Positions 36,294 to 46,092 of a stretch of DNA of 64,000 bases are shown here, one piece after another. Within the stretch, counting starts at the first letter, position 1, and every line of letters starts with the position of its first letter. A program made the translations under genes and the position numbers. The stretch is from positions 1 through 64,000 of the forward strand of contig JAFTVX010000029.1 of NCBI GenBank assembly GCA_017465575.1, in the 5' to 3' direction. The notes below the pieces were generated by a model. It had not been told where the DNA came from, made no database searches, and saw nothing but the letters and a program-made list of their open reading frames with translations. This stretch comes from Alistipes sp. (GTDB taxonomy: Bacteria > Bacteroidota > Bacteroidia > Bacteroidales > Rikenellaceae).

Positions 36294-38852
36294 TTATTCG
36301 TTTGTATTCTCTGTGTTTACCTCAACGGCAGCACCCTCAACGGCAGTTGCCTCCTCTGCCTCGCCATCGAGTGCTACGACCTCATCCTCCTCAGTCTTGG
36401 GTACGGCAGTTACCGAAGCGATAGAGTCGCCCTCACGGAGGTTGATAACGCGAACACCCTGTGTTGCACGACCCGCAACGCGAATCTGGTCGGCAGAGGT
36501 GCGGATTGTAAGACCCGAACGGTTGATAATCATCAAGTCGTTGTCGTCGGTTACGGCCTGAATAGAGATAAGTTTACCTGTCTTCTCCGTAACATTGATG
36601 GTCTTGACACCCTTACCACCACGGTTGGTGATGCGGTATTCATCAAGGTCGGTACGCTTACCGTAGCCATTCTCCGAAAGAACCAATACATCCTCCTTAG
36701 AGTCGGGCTCGATAGCAATCATGCCGATAACCTCGTTGTCATCGTCGATAGAGATTGCGCGAACACCCGAGCTAACACGACCCATAGGGCGCACGGTAGA
36801 CTCATTGAAGCGGATTGCTCGACCCTCACGAGCTGCAATCATAATCTCGGCATTGCCACTTGTGAGCTTAACCTCCAATAGCTCGTCTCCCTCTCTAATA
36901 ACGATCGCCTTGACACCATTAGTACGCGGGCGTGAATAATCTTCCAAAGTTGTCTTCTTCACGATACCACGCTTAGTACACATCACGAGGTAGTTATTCT
37001 CTACGAACTCCTTGTCATTGAGGTTCTTAACATTGATGTATGCACGAACCTTGTCGCCAGGCTCAATCTGGATAACATTCTGTATTGCACGACCCTTAGA
37101 TGAGCGTGTACCCTCAGGAATCTGGTATACCTTGAGCCAGTAGCAACGACCCATCTCGGTGAAGAACATCATCGTGTTGTGCATCGAAGCTACATAGATA
37201 TGCTCGATGAAGTCCTCATCACGGGTTGCGCTACCCTTGGCGCCTACGCCACCACGATGCTGTGTGCGGTACTCTGCCAGAGGTGTGCGCTTGATGTAGC
37301 CCATGTGCGAAATGGTGATAACCATATCGTCATCGGCATAGAAGTCCTCGGGGTTGAACTCCTCAGATGAGTAGATAATCTCCGAACGGCGCTCGTCGCC
37401 ATACTTCTCCTTCATCTCCTGCAACTCGTCCTTGATAATCTGCATCTGCATATCGACATTTGCCAATACGGCCTTCAAGTAGTCGATGGTCTTAGCCAAC
37501 TCGGCGTGCTCGTTCTCCAACTGCTCGCGCTGGAGGCCTGTGAGCTGGCGCAAACGCATCTCAAGGATAGCTGCGGTCTGCAATTCCGACAAGCCGAAGC
37601 GCTCCTGAAGGCGTGTGCGTGCCTCGTCGCCAGTCTTCGACGAGCGAATGATGTGAACAACCTCGTCGATGTTGTCCTGTGCGATAAGCAAGCCCTCTAC
37701 GATGTGCTGGCGCTCCTCGGCCTTCTGCAAATCGAAGCGAGAACGGCGTACAACGACATCGTGGCGGTGGTCAACAAAGTGACGGATAAGGTCCTTGAGG
37801 TTGAGCAACTGAGGACGGCCATTCACCAATGCAATGTTGTTTACTGCAAACGACGACTGCAAGGGGGTATTCTTGTAGAGTGTGTTCAACACTACGCTTG
37901 CCACAGCATCCTGCTTGAGGATGATGACAATACGCATACCCTGACGGTCCGACTCGTCGTTGATGTATGAGATACCCTCAATCTTCTTCTCGTTGATAAG
38001 GTCAGCGATGCGCTTAATCATCTCGGCCTTGTTCACCATATAGGGAATCTCCGTGATTACGATGCACTCACGACCCGATGCGGTGTGCTCAATCTCAGTC
38101 TTAGCACGCATAACCACGCGACCACGACCCGTAAGCAACGCCTCCTTAACACCCTCGTAGCCATAGATAATGGCGCCTGTGGGGAAGTCGGGACCCTTGA
38201 CATAGTTGAGCAACTCCTCGCACTCGCACTCGGGGTTGTCGATGTATGCACAGCAAGCGTCTACTACCTCGCCGAGGTTGTGGGGTGCCATATTGGTTGC
38301 CATACCTACCGCGATACCGCTTGCACCATTTACCAACAACAATGGAATCTTGGTGGGCAATACGGTGGGCTCCTTCATCGTATCGTCGAAGTTCAAGCCC
38401 CAGTCGATTGTCTCCTTCTCGATATCCGCCATCACCTCGTCGGTAATCTTCTGCATACGCGCCTCGGTGTAACGCATCGCCGCAGGCGAGTCGCCGTCCA
38501 TCGAACCGAAGTTACCCTGACCCTCTACCAAGGGGTAGCGCATCGACCAGCTCTGTGCCATACGCACCATAGCCTCGTATACCGAGCTATCGCCGTGGGG
38601 GTGGAACTTACCGAGTACATCACCCACGATACGCGCACTCTTACGAGTAGGCTTATCCGAGTAGAGGTTCAACTCGGCAGACATATCATACAAAATACGA
38701 CGGTGCACGGGCTTCAAACCATCGCGCACATCGGGCAGTGCTCGCGACACAATCACCGACATCGAGTAGTCGATGTATGCCGACTTCATCTGTTCTTCGA
38801 GGTTGACCTGGACTATTCGCCCAGTTAAACCTGTGTTCTGCTCTTCAGTCAT
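36294..38852 (-). CDS. gyrA: DNA gyrase subunit A
   Basis: Breakage-reunion subunit of gyrase. 852 residues; catalytic Tyr128 in [20 protein letters not shown] and the quinolone-pocket helix [12 protein letters not shown]. Ser89 and Glu93 occupy the positions of E. coli Ser83 and Asp87; Ser is the susceptible residue and Glu at the second site is common in other phyla. The C-terminal beta-propeller repeats ([11 protein letters not shown] and QGVRVINL types) end in an acidic tail rich in Glu and Ala. Confidence 0.98.
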   Translation of the reverse strand: MTEEQNTGLTGRIVQVNLEEQMKSAYIDYSMSVIVSRALPDVRDGLKPVHRRILYDMSAELNLYSDKPTRKSARIVGDVLGKFHPHGDSSVYEAMVRMAQSWSMRYPLVEGQGNFGSMDGDSPAAMRYTEARMQKITDEVMADIEKETIDWGLNFDDTMKEPTVLPTKIPLLLVNGASGIAVGMATNMAPHNLGEVVDACCAYIDNPECECEELLNYVKGPDFPTGAIIYGYEGVKEALLTGRGRVVMRAKTEIEHTASGRECIVITEIPYMVNKAEMIKRIADLINEKKIEGISYINDESDRQGMRIVIILKQDAVASVVLNTLYKNTPLQSSFAVNNIALVNGRPQLLNLKDLIRHFVDHRHDVVVRRSRFDLQKAEERQHIVEGLLIAQDNIDEVVHIIRSSKTGDEARTRLQERFGLSELQTAAILEMRLRQLTGLQREQLENEHAELAKTIDYLKAVLANVDMQMQIIKDELQEMKEKYGDERRSEIIYSSEEFNPEDFYADDDMVITISHMGYIKRTPLAEYRTQHRGGVGAKGSATRDEDFIEHIYVASMHNTMMFFTEMGRCYWLKVYQIPEGTRSSKGRAIQNVIQIEPGDKVRAYINVKNLNDKEFVENNYLVMCTKRGIVKKTTLEDYSRPRTNGVKAIVIREGDELLEVKLTSGNAEIMIAAREGRAIRFNESTVRPMGRVSSGVRAISIDDDNEVIGMIAIEPDSKEDVLVLSENGYGKRTDLDEYRITNRGGKGVKTINVTEKTGKLISIQAVTDDNDLMIINRSGLTIRTSADQIRVAGRATQGVRVINLREGDSIASVTAVPKTEEDEVVALDGEAEEATAVEGAAVEVNTENTNE

Positions 38853-38922
38853 TTTTTATAATAAGTTTGTGTATATTCAAATTTTGCCTTTCGGCACACC
38901 TATATATTATATATATAGCGCA

Positions 38923-38953
38923 CAAATTTACGCTTAATTTTCGATTCTGCCAA
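38923..38953 (-). promoter_or_regulatory. gyrA promoter
   Basis: Minus strand TTG (38951-38953), 20 nt, TAAATTTG (38923-38930). Leader about 65 nt, with a TATATATTATATATATA tract at about 38900-38917. Confidence 0.7.
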
Positions 38954-39077
38954 CTTTCGCGACGAAAAAGTGAGGGTTTTCTCACGATGTTTTTGCAAAA
39001 TCGCCCCGATTTGCCCATTTTTAGCCGTTTTAAGCGCATCGAAATTTTCTCTCGGGGGAGGGGCGAGGGTAAAAGAA

Positions 39078-39107
39078 AAGTTGCCAAACCCTTCGGCTTG
39101 GCAACTT
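39078..39107 (-). terminator. aldehyde dehydrogenase terminator
   Basis: AAGTTGCCAA/TTGGCAACTT, a 10-bp perfect stem, with the minus-strand tail TTTTCTTTT. It lies 8 nt past the stop. Confidence 0.9.
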
Positions 39108-39114
39108 CGGTTGT

Positions 39115-40500
39115 TTATAGAAGACGCTTTATGTAGCGAAACCAGCGATAGGGCATATACCTAAACGGTAGGTCTATCTTGGTAGATGTCGCAAGCACGG
39201 AGCGACGATGCGAGAATGAGTATAGCGAATCTCTGCCGTGGTAGCGCCCCATTCCTGAGTTGCCTACACCGCCAAATGGCATATACTCGTTGGCGATATG
39301 CATAATCACATCGTTGATGCAAGCACCACCCGACGAGGTGAGTTTTACCACACGCTCTGCCTCTCGTTGCTCGGCAAAGACATATAGCGCCAAGGGCTTC
39401 TCGCGACTAAGGATAAAGTCGATTGCCTCGTCGATGCTCTCTATCTCAATCATTGGCAATATTGGACCGAATATCTCCTCACGCATTACGGCGCTATCGG
39501 GCGATACATTGTCGAGTAGGGTAGGTTCGATATATCGCTCCTCGGAATTTGTTGTGCCTCCGCATCGGATATCGCCATCGTCGAGGTAGCCCACAACACG
39601 CTTAAATGCTCTATCGGATACCATACGCACATAGTGCTCGCTTTTGCTTGCATCATCGCCCAATAGCTCGCGTAGAGCCTTTTTGTACTCCTCGATAAAC
39701 TGCTCCTTAACCTCGCTGTGAATTAGCAGATAGTCGGGCGCTATGCAAGTCTGACCTGCGTTTAGGCTCTTGCCCCACGCTACACGCTTTGCGGCAAGTG
39801 CTATATCTGCGGTGCGGTCAACAATAACAGGACTTTTGCCACCCAACTCCAATACTACGGGCGTTAGATTTTCGGCTGCTGCACGCATTACTACACGACC
39901 CAAGTCGGGCGAGCCAGTAAAGAATATGATATCGTAACGCTCTTTTAGTAGCGCGGTGTTTACCTCACGATGTCCCTGAACGATGGCTATATACTCCTCG
40001 TCGAATGTTGCCTTGATGATGCGCTCTAATACCAACGCCACATTTGGTACATAGGGCGATGGTTTAAGCACGGCAGTACATCCCGCACCAATAGCGCCCA
40101 CAAGGGGATTTAGCAGCAGCTGAACAGGGTAGTTCCACGGCGCTATAATCAGCGCTACGCCCAACGGCTCGGTGAGGATGTAACTCTTTGATGGAAAGAG
40201 TTTAATCGGTGTCTTGCGCTTCGATGGTGCTGCCCAACGAGGAAGATTTTTAAGGAAGTTGTCAATCTCGCCCAATACGATGCTTATCTCTGTTAAGTAT
40301 GCCTCCTCGTAGCTCTTGTTAAGGTCGGTGCGCAGGGCATCGGTGAGAGCCTTCTCGTTGTCGGTTATCGCCTTGCGAAGTCGGCGTAACATCTCCATTC
40401 GGTACTCCACCGAGAGTGTCTTATGTGAGGCAAAGAATGCGCGTTGAGCCTTGACGATAGCGCTAATTTGTGCGGTCGATGTATTTTCGATAGTTGTCAT
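39115..40500 (-). CDS. aldehyde dehydrogenase (class 3/coniferyl type)
   Basis: NAD(P)-dependent oxidation of aldehydes to acids. 461 residues, shorter at the N-terminus than class 1/2 enzymes, like fatty/coniferyl aldehyde dehydrogenases. Asn123 (APWNYP), Glu218 (LELGGKSP) and catalytic Cys252 (NAGQTCIAPDY) are all present; the EEIFGPILP block follows. The basic, aromatic C-terminus FRYMPYRWFRYIKRLL could touch the membrane. Single-gene unit with its own promoter and terminator. Confidence 0.94.
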   Translation of the reverse strand: MTTIENTSTAQISAIVKAQRAFFASHKTLSVEYRMEMLRRLRKAITDNEKALTDALRTDLNKSYEEAYLTEISIVLGEIDNFLKNLPRWAAPSKRKTPIKLFPSKSYILTEPLGVALIIAPWNYPVQLLLNPLVGAIGAGCTAVLKPSPYVPNVALVLERIIKATFDEEYIAIVQGHREVNTALLKERYDIIFFTGSPDLGRVVMRAAAENLTPVVLELGGKSPVIVDRTADIALAAKRVAWGKSLNAGQTCIAPDYLLIHSEVKEQFIEEYKKALRELLGDDASKSEHYVRMVSDRAFKRVVGYLDDGDIRCGGTTNSEERYIEPTLLDNVSPDSAVMREEIFGPILPMIEIESIDEAIDFILSREKPLALYVFAEQREAERVVKLTSSGGACINDVIMHIANEYMPFGGVGNSGMGRYHGRDSLYSFSHRRSVLATSTKIDLPFRYMPYRWFRYIKRLL

Positions 40501-40519
40501 AGTCGTCGCTTTACGGCAG

Positions 40520-40550
40520 TAAAGTTATCGATAGTTTAGCAAATTTCAAA
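40520..40550 (-). promoter_or_regulatory. aldehyde dehydrogenase promoter
   Basis: Minus strand TTTG (40547-40550), 19 nt, TAACTTTA (40520-40527), one mismatch in the -7 box. Leader at most about 15 nt. Confidence 0.65.
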
Positions 40551-40588
40551 ACCCCTGCCAAAAAATTACAAGAGCAAAGTCGGCAGAG

Positions 40589-40719
40589 ATTTGTTGTCAG
40601 AAGGGTGCAGATGTGGCTTATCTGAAAAGAAGATCCCCGGGGGATAGTACGAAATGGTACAGCCCTCGGGGTCTTACTTTTTAGATAAGTCGCAGATGCG
40701 CCCTTATCACAACAAATTA
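40589..40719 (-). repeat. structured 131-nt element, copy A, at the deoD stop codon
   Basis: Read on the minus strand it begins with the deoD stop TAA. The 9-bp perfect terminal repeats are ATTTGTTGT (40589-40597) and ACAACAAAT (40709-40717). Inner pairing CTTATCT/AGATAAG leads to a C/G-rich stem capped by GGGCTGTACC...GTACTATCCC. Same length, ends and cap as copy B at 53482-53612, but many stem bases differ. It may be a 3'-UTR RNA, a terminator or a mobile palindrome. Confidence 0.8.
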
Positions 40720-41430
40720 AATGATGTCGAAGGCTATCTTCATCATATTGGTGAATGAAGTCTGTCGCTCCTCTGCCGAGCACGCCGTACCGTGAACGAG
40801 TGAGTCAGAAATGGTGCAGATGCACAATGCGCTCTTGCCTGCACGCGCTGCATTCATATAGAGTGCCGTAGCCTCCATCTCGACAGCCAATACGCCCATC
40901 TTCTGCCACTGCTTCCAGCTCTCGGCATCGTCGCCATAGAATACATCGCTTGCGAGGATGTTGCCCACCTTGTAGGGGATATTTAGCTCCTCTGCCTTGG
41001 CTGCTGCTGCACGCAAGAGGTCGAAGTCGGCGATAGGCGAGAATGTACCGGGGAGGTTGAACTGTGCGCCATAGTTAGAGTCGGTGCACGAGCCCATACC
41101 GAATACTACATCGCCAAGCTTGAGGTCGGGGTGGTAGGCACCTGCCGAGCCACAACGAATGATGCGCTTAACATCGTAGAAGTTGAAGAGCTCGTAGGTG
41201 TAGATGCCAATCGAGGGGATACCCATACCGTGACCCTGCACCGATACGCGCTTGCCCTTGTATGTGCCTGTAAATCCGAGCATACCGCGTACATTGTTGT
41301 ACTGCACAGGGTTCTCCAAGAAGTTCTCTGCCATAAACTTTGCGCGCAAGGGGTCGCCTGCCATAATCACTCTGTCGGCGATTTCGCCATATTGTGCTCC
41401 GATATGCGGAGTAGGTACTTTTCCTGCCAT
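40717..41430 (-). CDS. deoD: purine-nucleoside phosphorylase, DeoD type
   Basis: Phosphorolysis of purine nucleosides for salvage. 237 residues, hexameric DeoD class. PTPHIGA at 7-12 (His5-equivalent), MAGDPLRAK phosphate-binding loop, [26 protein letters not shown] (nucleoside Glu) and ISDS with the catalytic Asp near 210. Single gene with a perfect promoter. Its stop codon is the first triplet of structured element A. Confidence 0.97.
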   Translation of the reverse strand: MAGKVPTPHIGAQYGEIADRVIMAGDPLRAKFMAENFLENPVQYNNVRGMLGFTGTYKGKRVSVQGHGMGIPSIGIYTYELFNFYDVKRIIRCGSAGAYHPDLKLGDVVFGMGSCTDSNYGAQFNLPGTFSPIADFDLLRAAAAKAEELNIPYKVGNILASDVFYGDDAESWKQWQKMGVLAVEMEATALYMNAARAGKSALCICTISDSLVHGTACSAEERQTSFTNMMKIAFDII

Positions 41431-41464
41431 AATCTTTCCTTTTTAGGGTTAAATTTTATCCTTA

Positions 41465-41495
41465 CAAAGTTAACTATAAATATTTTTATGCCAAA
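41465..41495 (-). promoter_or_regulatory. deoD promoter
   Basis: Minus strand TTTG (41492-41495), 19 nt, TAACTTTG (41465-41472): a full consensus match. Leader about 30 nt. Confidence 0.85.
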
Positions 41496-41618
41496 CGAAA
41501 AGAACAAAAATTTTGCAACGATAACAAAAAATCGCTCTGTCGCTTTGCGGTTTCGGCAAAAATCACTATATTCGTACGATTATTTATCCTAAAACTGCAA
41601 ACTAAAAACTACTACTAT

Positions 41619-42926
41619 ATGAACTATCAGTTTACTTCTCAGGAGCGTCGTGATATCATCGCCCTTATGAATCGCGAGATTGTGCCCGCTATCGGCTGTA
41701 CCGAGCCTATCGCTGTGGCTCTCTGCGTAGCTAAGGCTACCGAGACTTTGGGTTGTCGTCCCGAGCATATCGAGGCTCGTTTGAGCGCAAATGTTTTGAA
41801 GAATGCAATGGGCGTGGGTATCCCCGGCACAGGTATGACAGGTCTGCCTATCGCAATGGCGTTGGGTGCTTTGGTCGGCAAGTCGGAGTACGAACTTCAG
41901 GTGCTGAAAGATGCTAACGAGGCATCTGTTAAGGAGGGTTGCCGCCTTATCGACGAGAAGCGTATCTCGGTCGATTTGAAGGAGAATATCGAGGAGAAGC
42001 TCTATATCGAGATTGAGGTTAAGGCTGGCGATGATAAGGCGTTGGCTATTATCTCTGGTGACCACAGTCGTTTTGTGCGTGTTGAGCGCAATGGCGAGGT
42101 GTTGTTCTCGGCAGATGCTCCTACGGCTAACGATGGCGCAGCTCCCGTTGAGCAGAAAGACCCCGAACTCAACCTTAAGAAGGTATGGGACTTTGCGATG
42201 ACTGCACCCCTCGATGAGTTGGAGTTTATTTTGGAGGCAAAGCGCCTTAATATGAATGCGGCGTATGAATCGCTGAAGGGCGAGTATGGCCACGCCATCG
42301 GCAAGCTTATGCGTTCGGAGTCTGAGCGTAATATTATGGGCGATACCTTGCACTGCCAGATTGTCGGTATGACAACGGCTGCTTGTGATGCTCGTATGGC
42401 GGGTGCTATGATTCCCGTTATGAGTAACTCAGGTAGTGGTAATCAGGGTCTTACCTCGACCGTTCCCGTGGTTGTCTATGGCGAGCAGACTGGTGCATCG
42501 CACGAGCAGATGGTGCGTGCCCTTATCCTCTCGCACCTCACGGTTATCTATATCAAGCAGAGCCTTGGTCGCCTCTCGGCGTTGTGTGGTTGCGTTGTTG
42601 CCTCGACAGGCTCATCGTGCGGTATTACCTACCTTATGGGTGGCACTTACGACCAGGTCGCTATGGCAGTTAAGAATATGATTGGCAACCTTGCGGGTAT
42701 GATTTGCGATGGCGCAAAGCCTTCGTGCGCCTTGAAGTGTGCATCTGGTGTCTCGACCGCTGTGGTGTCGGCACTTATGGCGATGACAGGTCGTTGCGTG
42801 AAGTCGGTAGAGGGTATTATCGACGACGATGTAGACCGCTCAATCCGCAACCTTACCGATATTGGTCGTGATGCAATGATGCAGACCGATGCGATGATTC
42901 TCAAGATTATGACATCAAAGAGCTAA
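41619..42926 (+). CDS. UPF0597 / L-cysteine desulfidase-like protein (CyuA/YhaM family)
   Basis: 435 residues, the serine-dehydratase-alpha-like UPF0597 family, whose characterised members are iron-sulfur L-cysteine desulfidases releasing sulfide, pyruvate and ammonia. Conserved Cys: Cys27 (AIGCTEP), and in the second half SSCGITYLMGG and MICDGAKPSCALK, likely cluster ligands. The GNQG-containing loop SGSGNQGLTSTVP is typical. Monocistronic by position, with a TATATTCG -7-like box (about 41559) before it. A palindromic element follows the stop codon. Confidence 0.88.
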   Translation: MNYQFTSQERRDIIALMNREIVPAIGCTEPIAVALCVAKATETLGCRPEHIEARLSANVLKNAMGVGIPGTGMTGLPIAMALGALVGKSEYELQVLKDANEASVKEGCRLIDEKRISVDLKENIEEKLYIEIEVKAGDDKALAIISGDHSRFVRVERNGEVLFSADAPTANDGAAPVEQKDPELNLKKVWDFAMTAPLDELEFILEAKRLNMNAAYESLKGEYGHAIGKLMRSESERNIMGDTLHCQIVGMTTAACDARMAGAMIPVMSNSGSGNQGLTSTVPVVVYGEQTGASHEQMVRALILSHLTVIYIKQSLGRLSALCGCVVASTGSSCGITYLMGGTYDQVAMAVKNMIGNLAGMICDGAKPSCALKCASGVSTAVVSALMAMTGRCVKSVEGIIDDDVDRSIRNLTDIGRDAMMQTDAMILKIMTSKS

Positions 42927-42931
42927 AAGCC

Positions 42932-43040
42932 GTATAACAAGGTTATTTTGTCGTTACGCTCGACCTCGAAATCCTCATTTACGCATCAGTAAACTGCGGT
43001 TTCGAGTTCCTCGCAAGCCTAAAACTAACTCTTGTTATAC
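42932..43040. repeat. palindromic element with nested hairpins after the UPF0597 gene
   Basis: Outer perfect 10-bp repeat GTATAACAAG (42932-42941) / CTTGTTATAC (43031-43040); middle CTCGAAA (42965-42971) / TTTCGAG (43000-43006); inner TTTAC/GTAAA (42978-42993). It starts 6 nt after the stop codon. The sequence is unrelated to the 40589/53482 pair. No coding potential. Confidence 0.7.
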
Positions 43041-43072
43041 AACTTTAACTACTCTTTGATAAGTGTTGATTT

Positions 43073-43103
43073 GATGCCGTTGGACTCTATGTCTGACGGC
43101 ATC
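43073..43103. terminator. terminator-like hairpin
   Basis: GATGCCGT (43073-43080) with ACGGCATC (43096-43103), loop 15 nt, then an AT-rich tail. It separates the UPF0597 unit from the GH84 gene. Confidence 0.5.
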
Positions 43104-43149
43104 TATTATATAATAGGTGTGGATATTTTCGATATTCGAAGAAAATGCA

Positions 43150-43157
43150 TATCTTTG
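43150..43157 (+). promoter_or_regulatory. -7 element (TATCTTTG) for the GH84 gene
   Basis: TATCTTTG 23 nt before the ATG at 43181. It lies inside the upstream extension of the reading frame (ATG 43145), which is why I use the later start. Confidence 0.55.
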
Positions 43158-43180
43158 TCGGTGTAACCTATTGTAGAATT

Positions 43181-45646
43181 ATGAGAAGATTCCTTAAAAC
43201 TATCACTTTGGTTGTAGTTGCTGCGTTCGCTACAACCGCTATCTATGCTCAAGATTTGCAGTCGCAGCGTGGCGAGTCGCAAGACCTCGGCGAGATTCTC
43301 GGCTATAAGGTCGACCACGGTGGACTCATTATCAACCCATTCCCCCAGCAGCTCTATATGCTTCGTAGCCTGTCCGTTGATATCTCGAATGGCGTGGCAT
43401 TGAAGGGCGAGGCAAAACGCTATGCCGAGGAACTTGACTTTGTTAAGCAGTCGAAGAAGGGTGTGAAGCTAACTATCAAGTTTGATGACTTTGAAACCAA
43501 GATTTCGGGTGCTTATCAGATGATGATTAACGGCAATGCTATTAGTATTGTTGCCGATGGCGATGCAGGTGCTTTCTATGCTATTCAGACCTTGCGTCAG
43601 ATTGTCGAGAGCCCTATTTCGGCAGAGGGTAAGCTTCCCGCTATGAGCATTACCGACTGGCCCGATTTGAAGTATCGTGGTGTTGTCGAGGGCTTCTATG
43701 GCGAGCCTTGGTCACACGAGACACGCCTCTCGCTTATCGACTTCTACGGTCGTTTCAAGATGAACTACTATGTCTATGGCCCCAAGGACGATCCCTACCA
43801 CTCGTCGCCCTACTGGCGTGAGATGTACCCCGCCGAGGAGGCAGAGGAGATTCGTGAGTTGGTCGAGGCGTGCAAGCGCAACCGTGTTCACTTCGTTTGG
43901 GCTATCCACCCCGGTAAGGATATCCAGTGGAACGATACAGACCGAAAGAATCTTATCAATAAGTTCGAGGCTATGTATGCCCTTGGCGTTCGCGCCTTTG
44001 CCGTACACTTCGATGATATCGAGGGCGCAGGCACAAATCCCTACTACCAGACAGAGTTGATGAATATCCTTAACGATGATTTTGTTAAGGCAAAGGGCGA
44101 TGTTGAGCCCCTTATCGTATGTCCTACCGACTACACTCGCCTTTGGGCTAACCCAACGGAGCGTGGTAGCTTGGTTGTCTATGGCAACGAGCTTGATGAG
44201 TCGGTCGATGTATTCTGGACTGGCGATGCTGTATGTAGCAATATGACCGAATCGACTATGGAGTGGATCGCTTCTCGCATCAAGCGCCCTGCACTCTTCT
44301 GGTGGAACTTCCCCGTTACGGATTATGCCCGCCATATCGTTATGCAGGGTCCCGTTTATGGTCTTGCATCGACGATGGATGCTACGAAGGCTAGCGGTAT
44401 CGTTAGCAACCCTATGGAGCACGGCGAGGCATCGAAGTTGGCACTATATAGCACGGCAGATTATGCTTGGTGCCCCTCGAAGTTCAACCCCACAGATAGC
44501 TGGGAGCGTGCTATCGAGTGCGTAGCCCCCGAGGTTAAGGAGGCTTACCGCCAGTTCGCTATCCACTCTTGCGACACCGAGACTGGCTACCGCCGTTTGG
44601 AGTCGTGGGAGACCGAGATTTTTAGCTTGGCAACCTACGATGAGGCTGTTTGCAATAAGCTTGTCGCAGAGCTTGAGCGCATCGTTGCTGTGCCCGCCGA
44701 GATGGAGGCGATGGAGAATAAGGCACTTCTTGCGGAGTTGCGCCCTTGGTTGGTTGAGTTCGAGAAGTTGGGTCGCCGTTGCTTGAAGGCTATCGAGTGC
44801 ATGAAGCTCTATCAGGCTGGCGATTACGATGCCTTCTGGAACCTCTATGTCGAGAATCTTATGTCGGAGGAGGATATCGCAGCCTTCGATGCTCACCGCG
44901 TGGGTACAATGAAGCTTCACCCCTTCTATGAGCGTTTGATGGACGATATGGCATCGGCTTATTATGAGCAACTTACTGGCGACAAGGCATCGACTCTTGC
45001 CCCTGTGGGTAGCTATCGCTCGTTGGCAGCACCCCAGTCGAAGTATATGTTCGACAACGACCCCGAGACCTACTACCACTCGGGTCAGGCACAGCGCACC
45101 GATGACTTCTTGGGCGCAGATATGGGTATCGTTCGCGAGGTGCGTGAGTTGCGTATTATTCAGGGTCGTAACTCGGTAGACGATGTCGACTACTTTGACC
45201 ACTGCATCGTGGAGTACTCGACCGATGGCGAGAAGTGGACTGCCCTTACCGAGCCTTTGCAGGGTGTCTACGATATCGTGTGGAAGGGTGAGCCCTTCGA
45301 GGCACGCTATATCGGTATCCGCAAACTTGAGTCGGAGAAGCGCAACTGGCTGGCAGTTCGTGAGTTCGCTATCAACCCCGTTGAGAAGTCGGAGTATCAT
45401 ATCGACGGCAATCCCTTTACCAAAATCTCGGTAGATGGCGTTCAGCGTGTCGAACTCAATAACACTGCTTGTTGTATCCTCCTTTTGGGCAATATCGCCG
45501 ATGCATCATACCGCCTTATCGCTGCCGATGGCTCGACAGTAGGCGAGGGTGCTATCACAACATCTTATGTTGAGTTGGCAACCAACGCCGCCACCGCAAT
45601 CGAAATCTGCGGTAACTGCGAGATTATCGAGGTTGTTAAGAGATAG
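43181..45646 (+). CDS. GH84 beta-N-acetylglucosaminidase
   Basis: 821 residues: signal peptide (MRRFLKTITLVVVAAFATTAIYA), an N-terminal GH20b-like domain to about 155, then the GH84 barrel beginning YRGVVEGFYGEPWSHE. The paired catalytic aspartates are Asp278-Asp279 in AVHFDDIEG, as in BtGH84 and human O-GlcNAcase; the mechanism is substrate-assisted. A helical segment follows, then a C-terminal discoidin-like (F5/8) domain, about 600-740. Likely trims GlcNAc from host glycoproteins in the periplasm or at the surface. Alone between terminators. Start chosen from the promoter and signal peptide. Confidence 0.94.
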   Translation: MRRFLKTITLVVVAAFATTAIYAQDLQSQRGESQDLGEILGYKVDHGGLIINPFPQQLYMLRSLSVDISNGVALKGEAKRYAEELDFVKQSKKGVKLTIKFDDFETKISGAYQMMINGNAISIVADGDAGAFYAIQTLRQIVESPISAEGKLPAMSITDWPDLKYRGVVEGFYGEPWSHETRLSLIDFYGRFKMNYYVYGPKDDPYHSSPYWREMYPAEEAEEIRELVEACKRNRVHFVWAIHPGKDIQWNDTDRKNLINKFEAMYALGVRAFAVHFDDIEGAGTNPYYQTELMNILNDDFVKAKGDVEPLIVCPTDYTRLWANPTERGSLVVYGNELDESVDVFWTGDAVCSNMTESTMEWIASRIKRPALFWWNFPVTDYARHIVMQGPVYGLASTMDATKASGIVSNPMEHGEASKLALYSTADYAWCPSKFNPTDSWERAIECVAPEVKEAYRQFAIHSCDTETGYRRLESWETEIFSLATYDEAVCNKLVAELERIVAVPAEMEAMENKALLAELRPWLVEFEKLGRRCLKAIECMKLYQAGDYDAFWNLYVENLMSEEDIAAFDAHRVGTMKLHPFYERLMDDMASAYYEQLTGDKASTLAPVGSYRSLAAPQSKYMFDNDPETYYHSGQAQRTDDFLGADMGIVREVRELRIIQGRNSVDDVDYFDHCIVEYSTDGEKWTALTEPLQGVYDIVWKGEPFEARYIGIRKLESEKRNWLAVREFAINPVEKSEYHIDGNPFTKISVDGVQRVELNNTACCILLLGNIADASYRLIAADGSTVGEGAITTSYVELATNAATAIEICGNCEIIEVVKR

Positions 45647-45671
45647 ACTCTTAAAACATAAAATTAGATTG

Positions 45672-45711
45672 GGGTTGTTCCATTAACGGAGCAACCCTTA
45701 TTTTTTATTTT
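45672..45711 (+). terminator. GH84 terminator
   Basis: GGGTTGTTCC (45672-45681) with GGAGCAACCC (45688-45697), one wobble pair, followed by TTATTTTTTATTTT. Confidence 0.9.
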
Positions 45712-45736
45712 GTCCGAACAATATCCCCCGTGAGTG

Positions 45737-45767
45737 TTGTTCGTTTCGGAAATTTTTCTTAATTTTG
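45737..45767 (+). promoter_or_regulatory. promoter for the structured leader and BACON lipoprotein
   Basis: TTG (45737-45739), 20 nt, TAATTTTG (45760-45767). The predicted start is near 45775, leaving a leader of about 318 nt. Confidence 0.7.
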
Positions 45768-45774
45768 TAATATC

Positions 45775-46092
45775 GAAATTGTGGCTATCGGTGTCGCTTT
45801 TTCGGCGGACATATTTTACGAAAGTGTTTTTCGCGAGTCCTTACAAAGAAATCTGACAGTTTCAAAAAGCAAAAGGATTACGAGCAGCACTCATATCTTG
45901 TGTAGTTATGAGGCAGTGCACTATTCTTGTGCATATACCCCATACTTCCAAGTGTGGGGAATTGTATCGTTTGTTTTTGCTTGGGTTTTGTCAGAGCCTC
46001 TTTGTAGATAAACGAAAATCAACTCCACACTTTCTTTTTTATCAGCAAATTGTTATACTGGAGTTGATGTAACATAAAACATTATAGCAATT
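45775..46092 (+). promoter_or_regulatory. long structured leader (possible cis-regulatory RNA)
   Basis: Hairpins in order: CGAAA/TTTCG (45819-45833); CTCATA/TATGAG (45890-45912); TGCAC/GTGCA (45917-45933); CCCCATACTT/AAGTGTGGGG (45938-45959, 10 bp, two-base gap); TCGTTT/AAACGA (45967-46015); ATCAACTCC/GGAGTTGAT (46018-46068). The chain of hairpins ends about 25 nt before the ATG. No known riboswitch class recognised; function is inference. Confidence 0.5.

Larger units (their letters stand above)
45647..46092. other. 446-nt gap: terminator, promoter and structured leader
   Basis: Contains the GH84 terminator (45672-45711), a consensus promoter (45737-45767) and a long structured leader (about 45775-46092). 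A 76-codon frame from a GTG (45781-46011) is discounted because it crosses the hairpins and has no recognisable product. Confidence 0.65.

Noticed and set aside
38867..39164. Small overlapping plus-strand frames between gyrA and the aldehyde dehydrogenase
   Set aside because: They cross the gyrA promoter and the dehydrogenase terminator and have no motif; the region is explained by control signals.
43145..43180. 12-residue upstream start of the GH84 protein
   Set aside because: The TATCTTTG -7 box lies inside it, and the signal peptide begins at the later ATG.
45781..46011. 76-codon GTG frame upstream of the BACON lipoprotein
   Set aside because: It crosses several hairpins, including a 10-bp one, shows no family resemblance and needs a GTG start. 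I treat the region as a structured leader, though a small leader peptide cannot be excluded.
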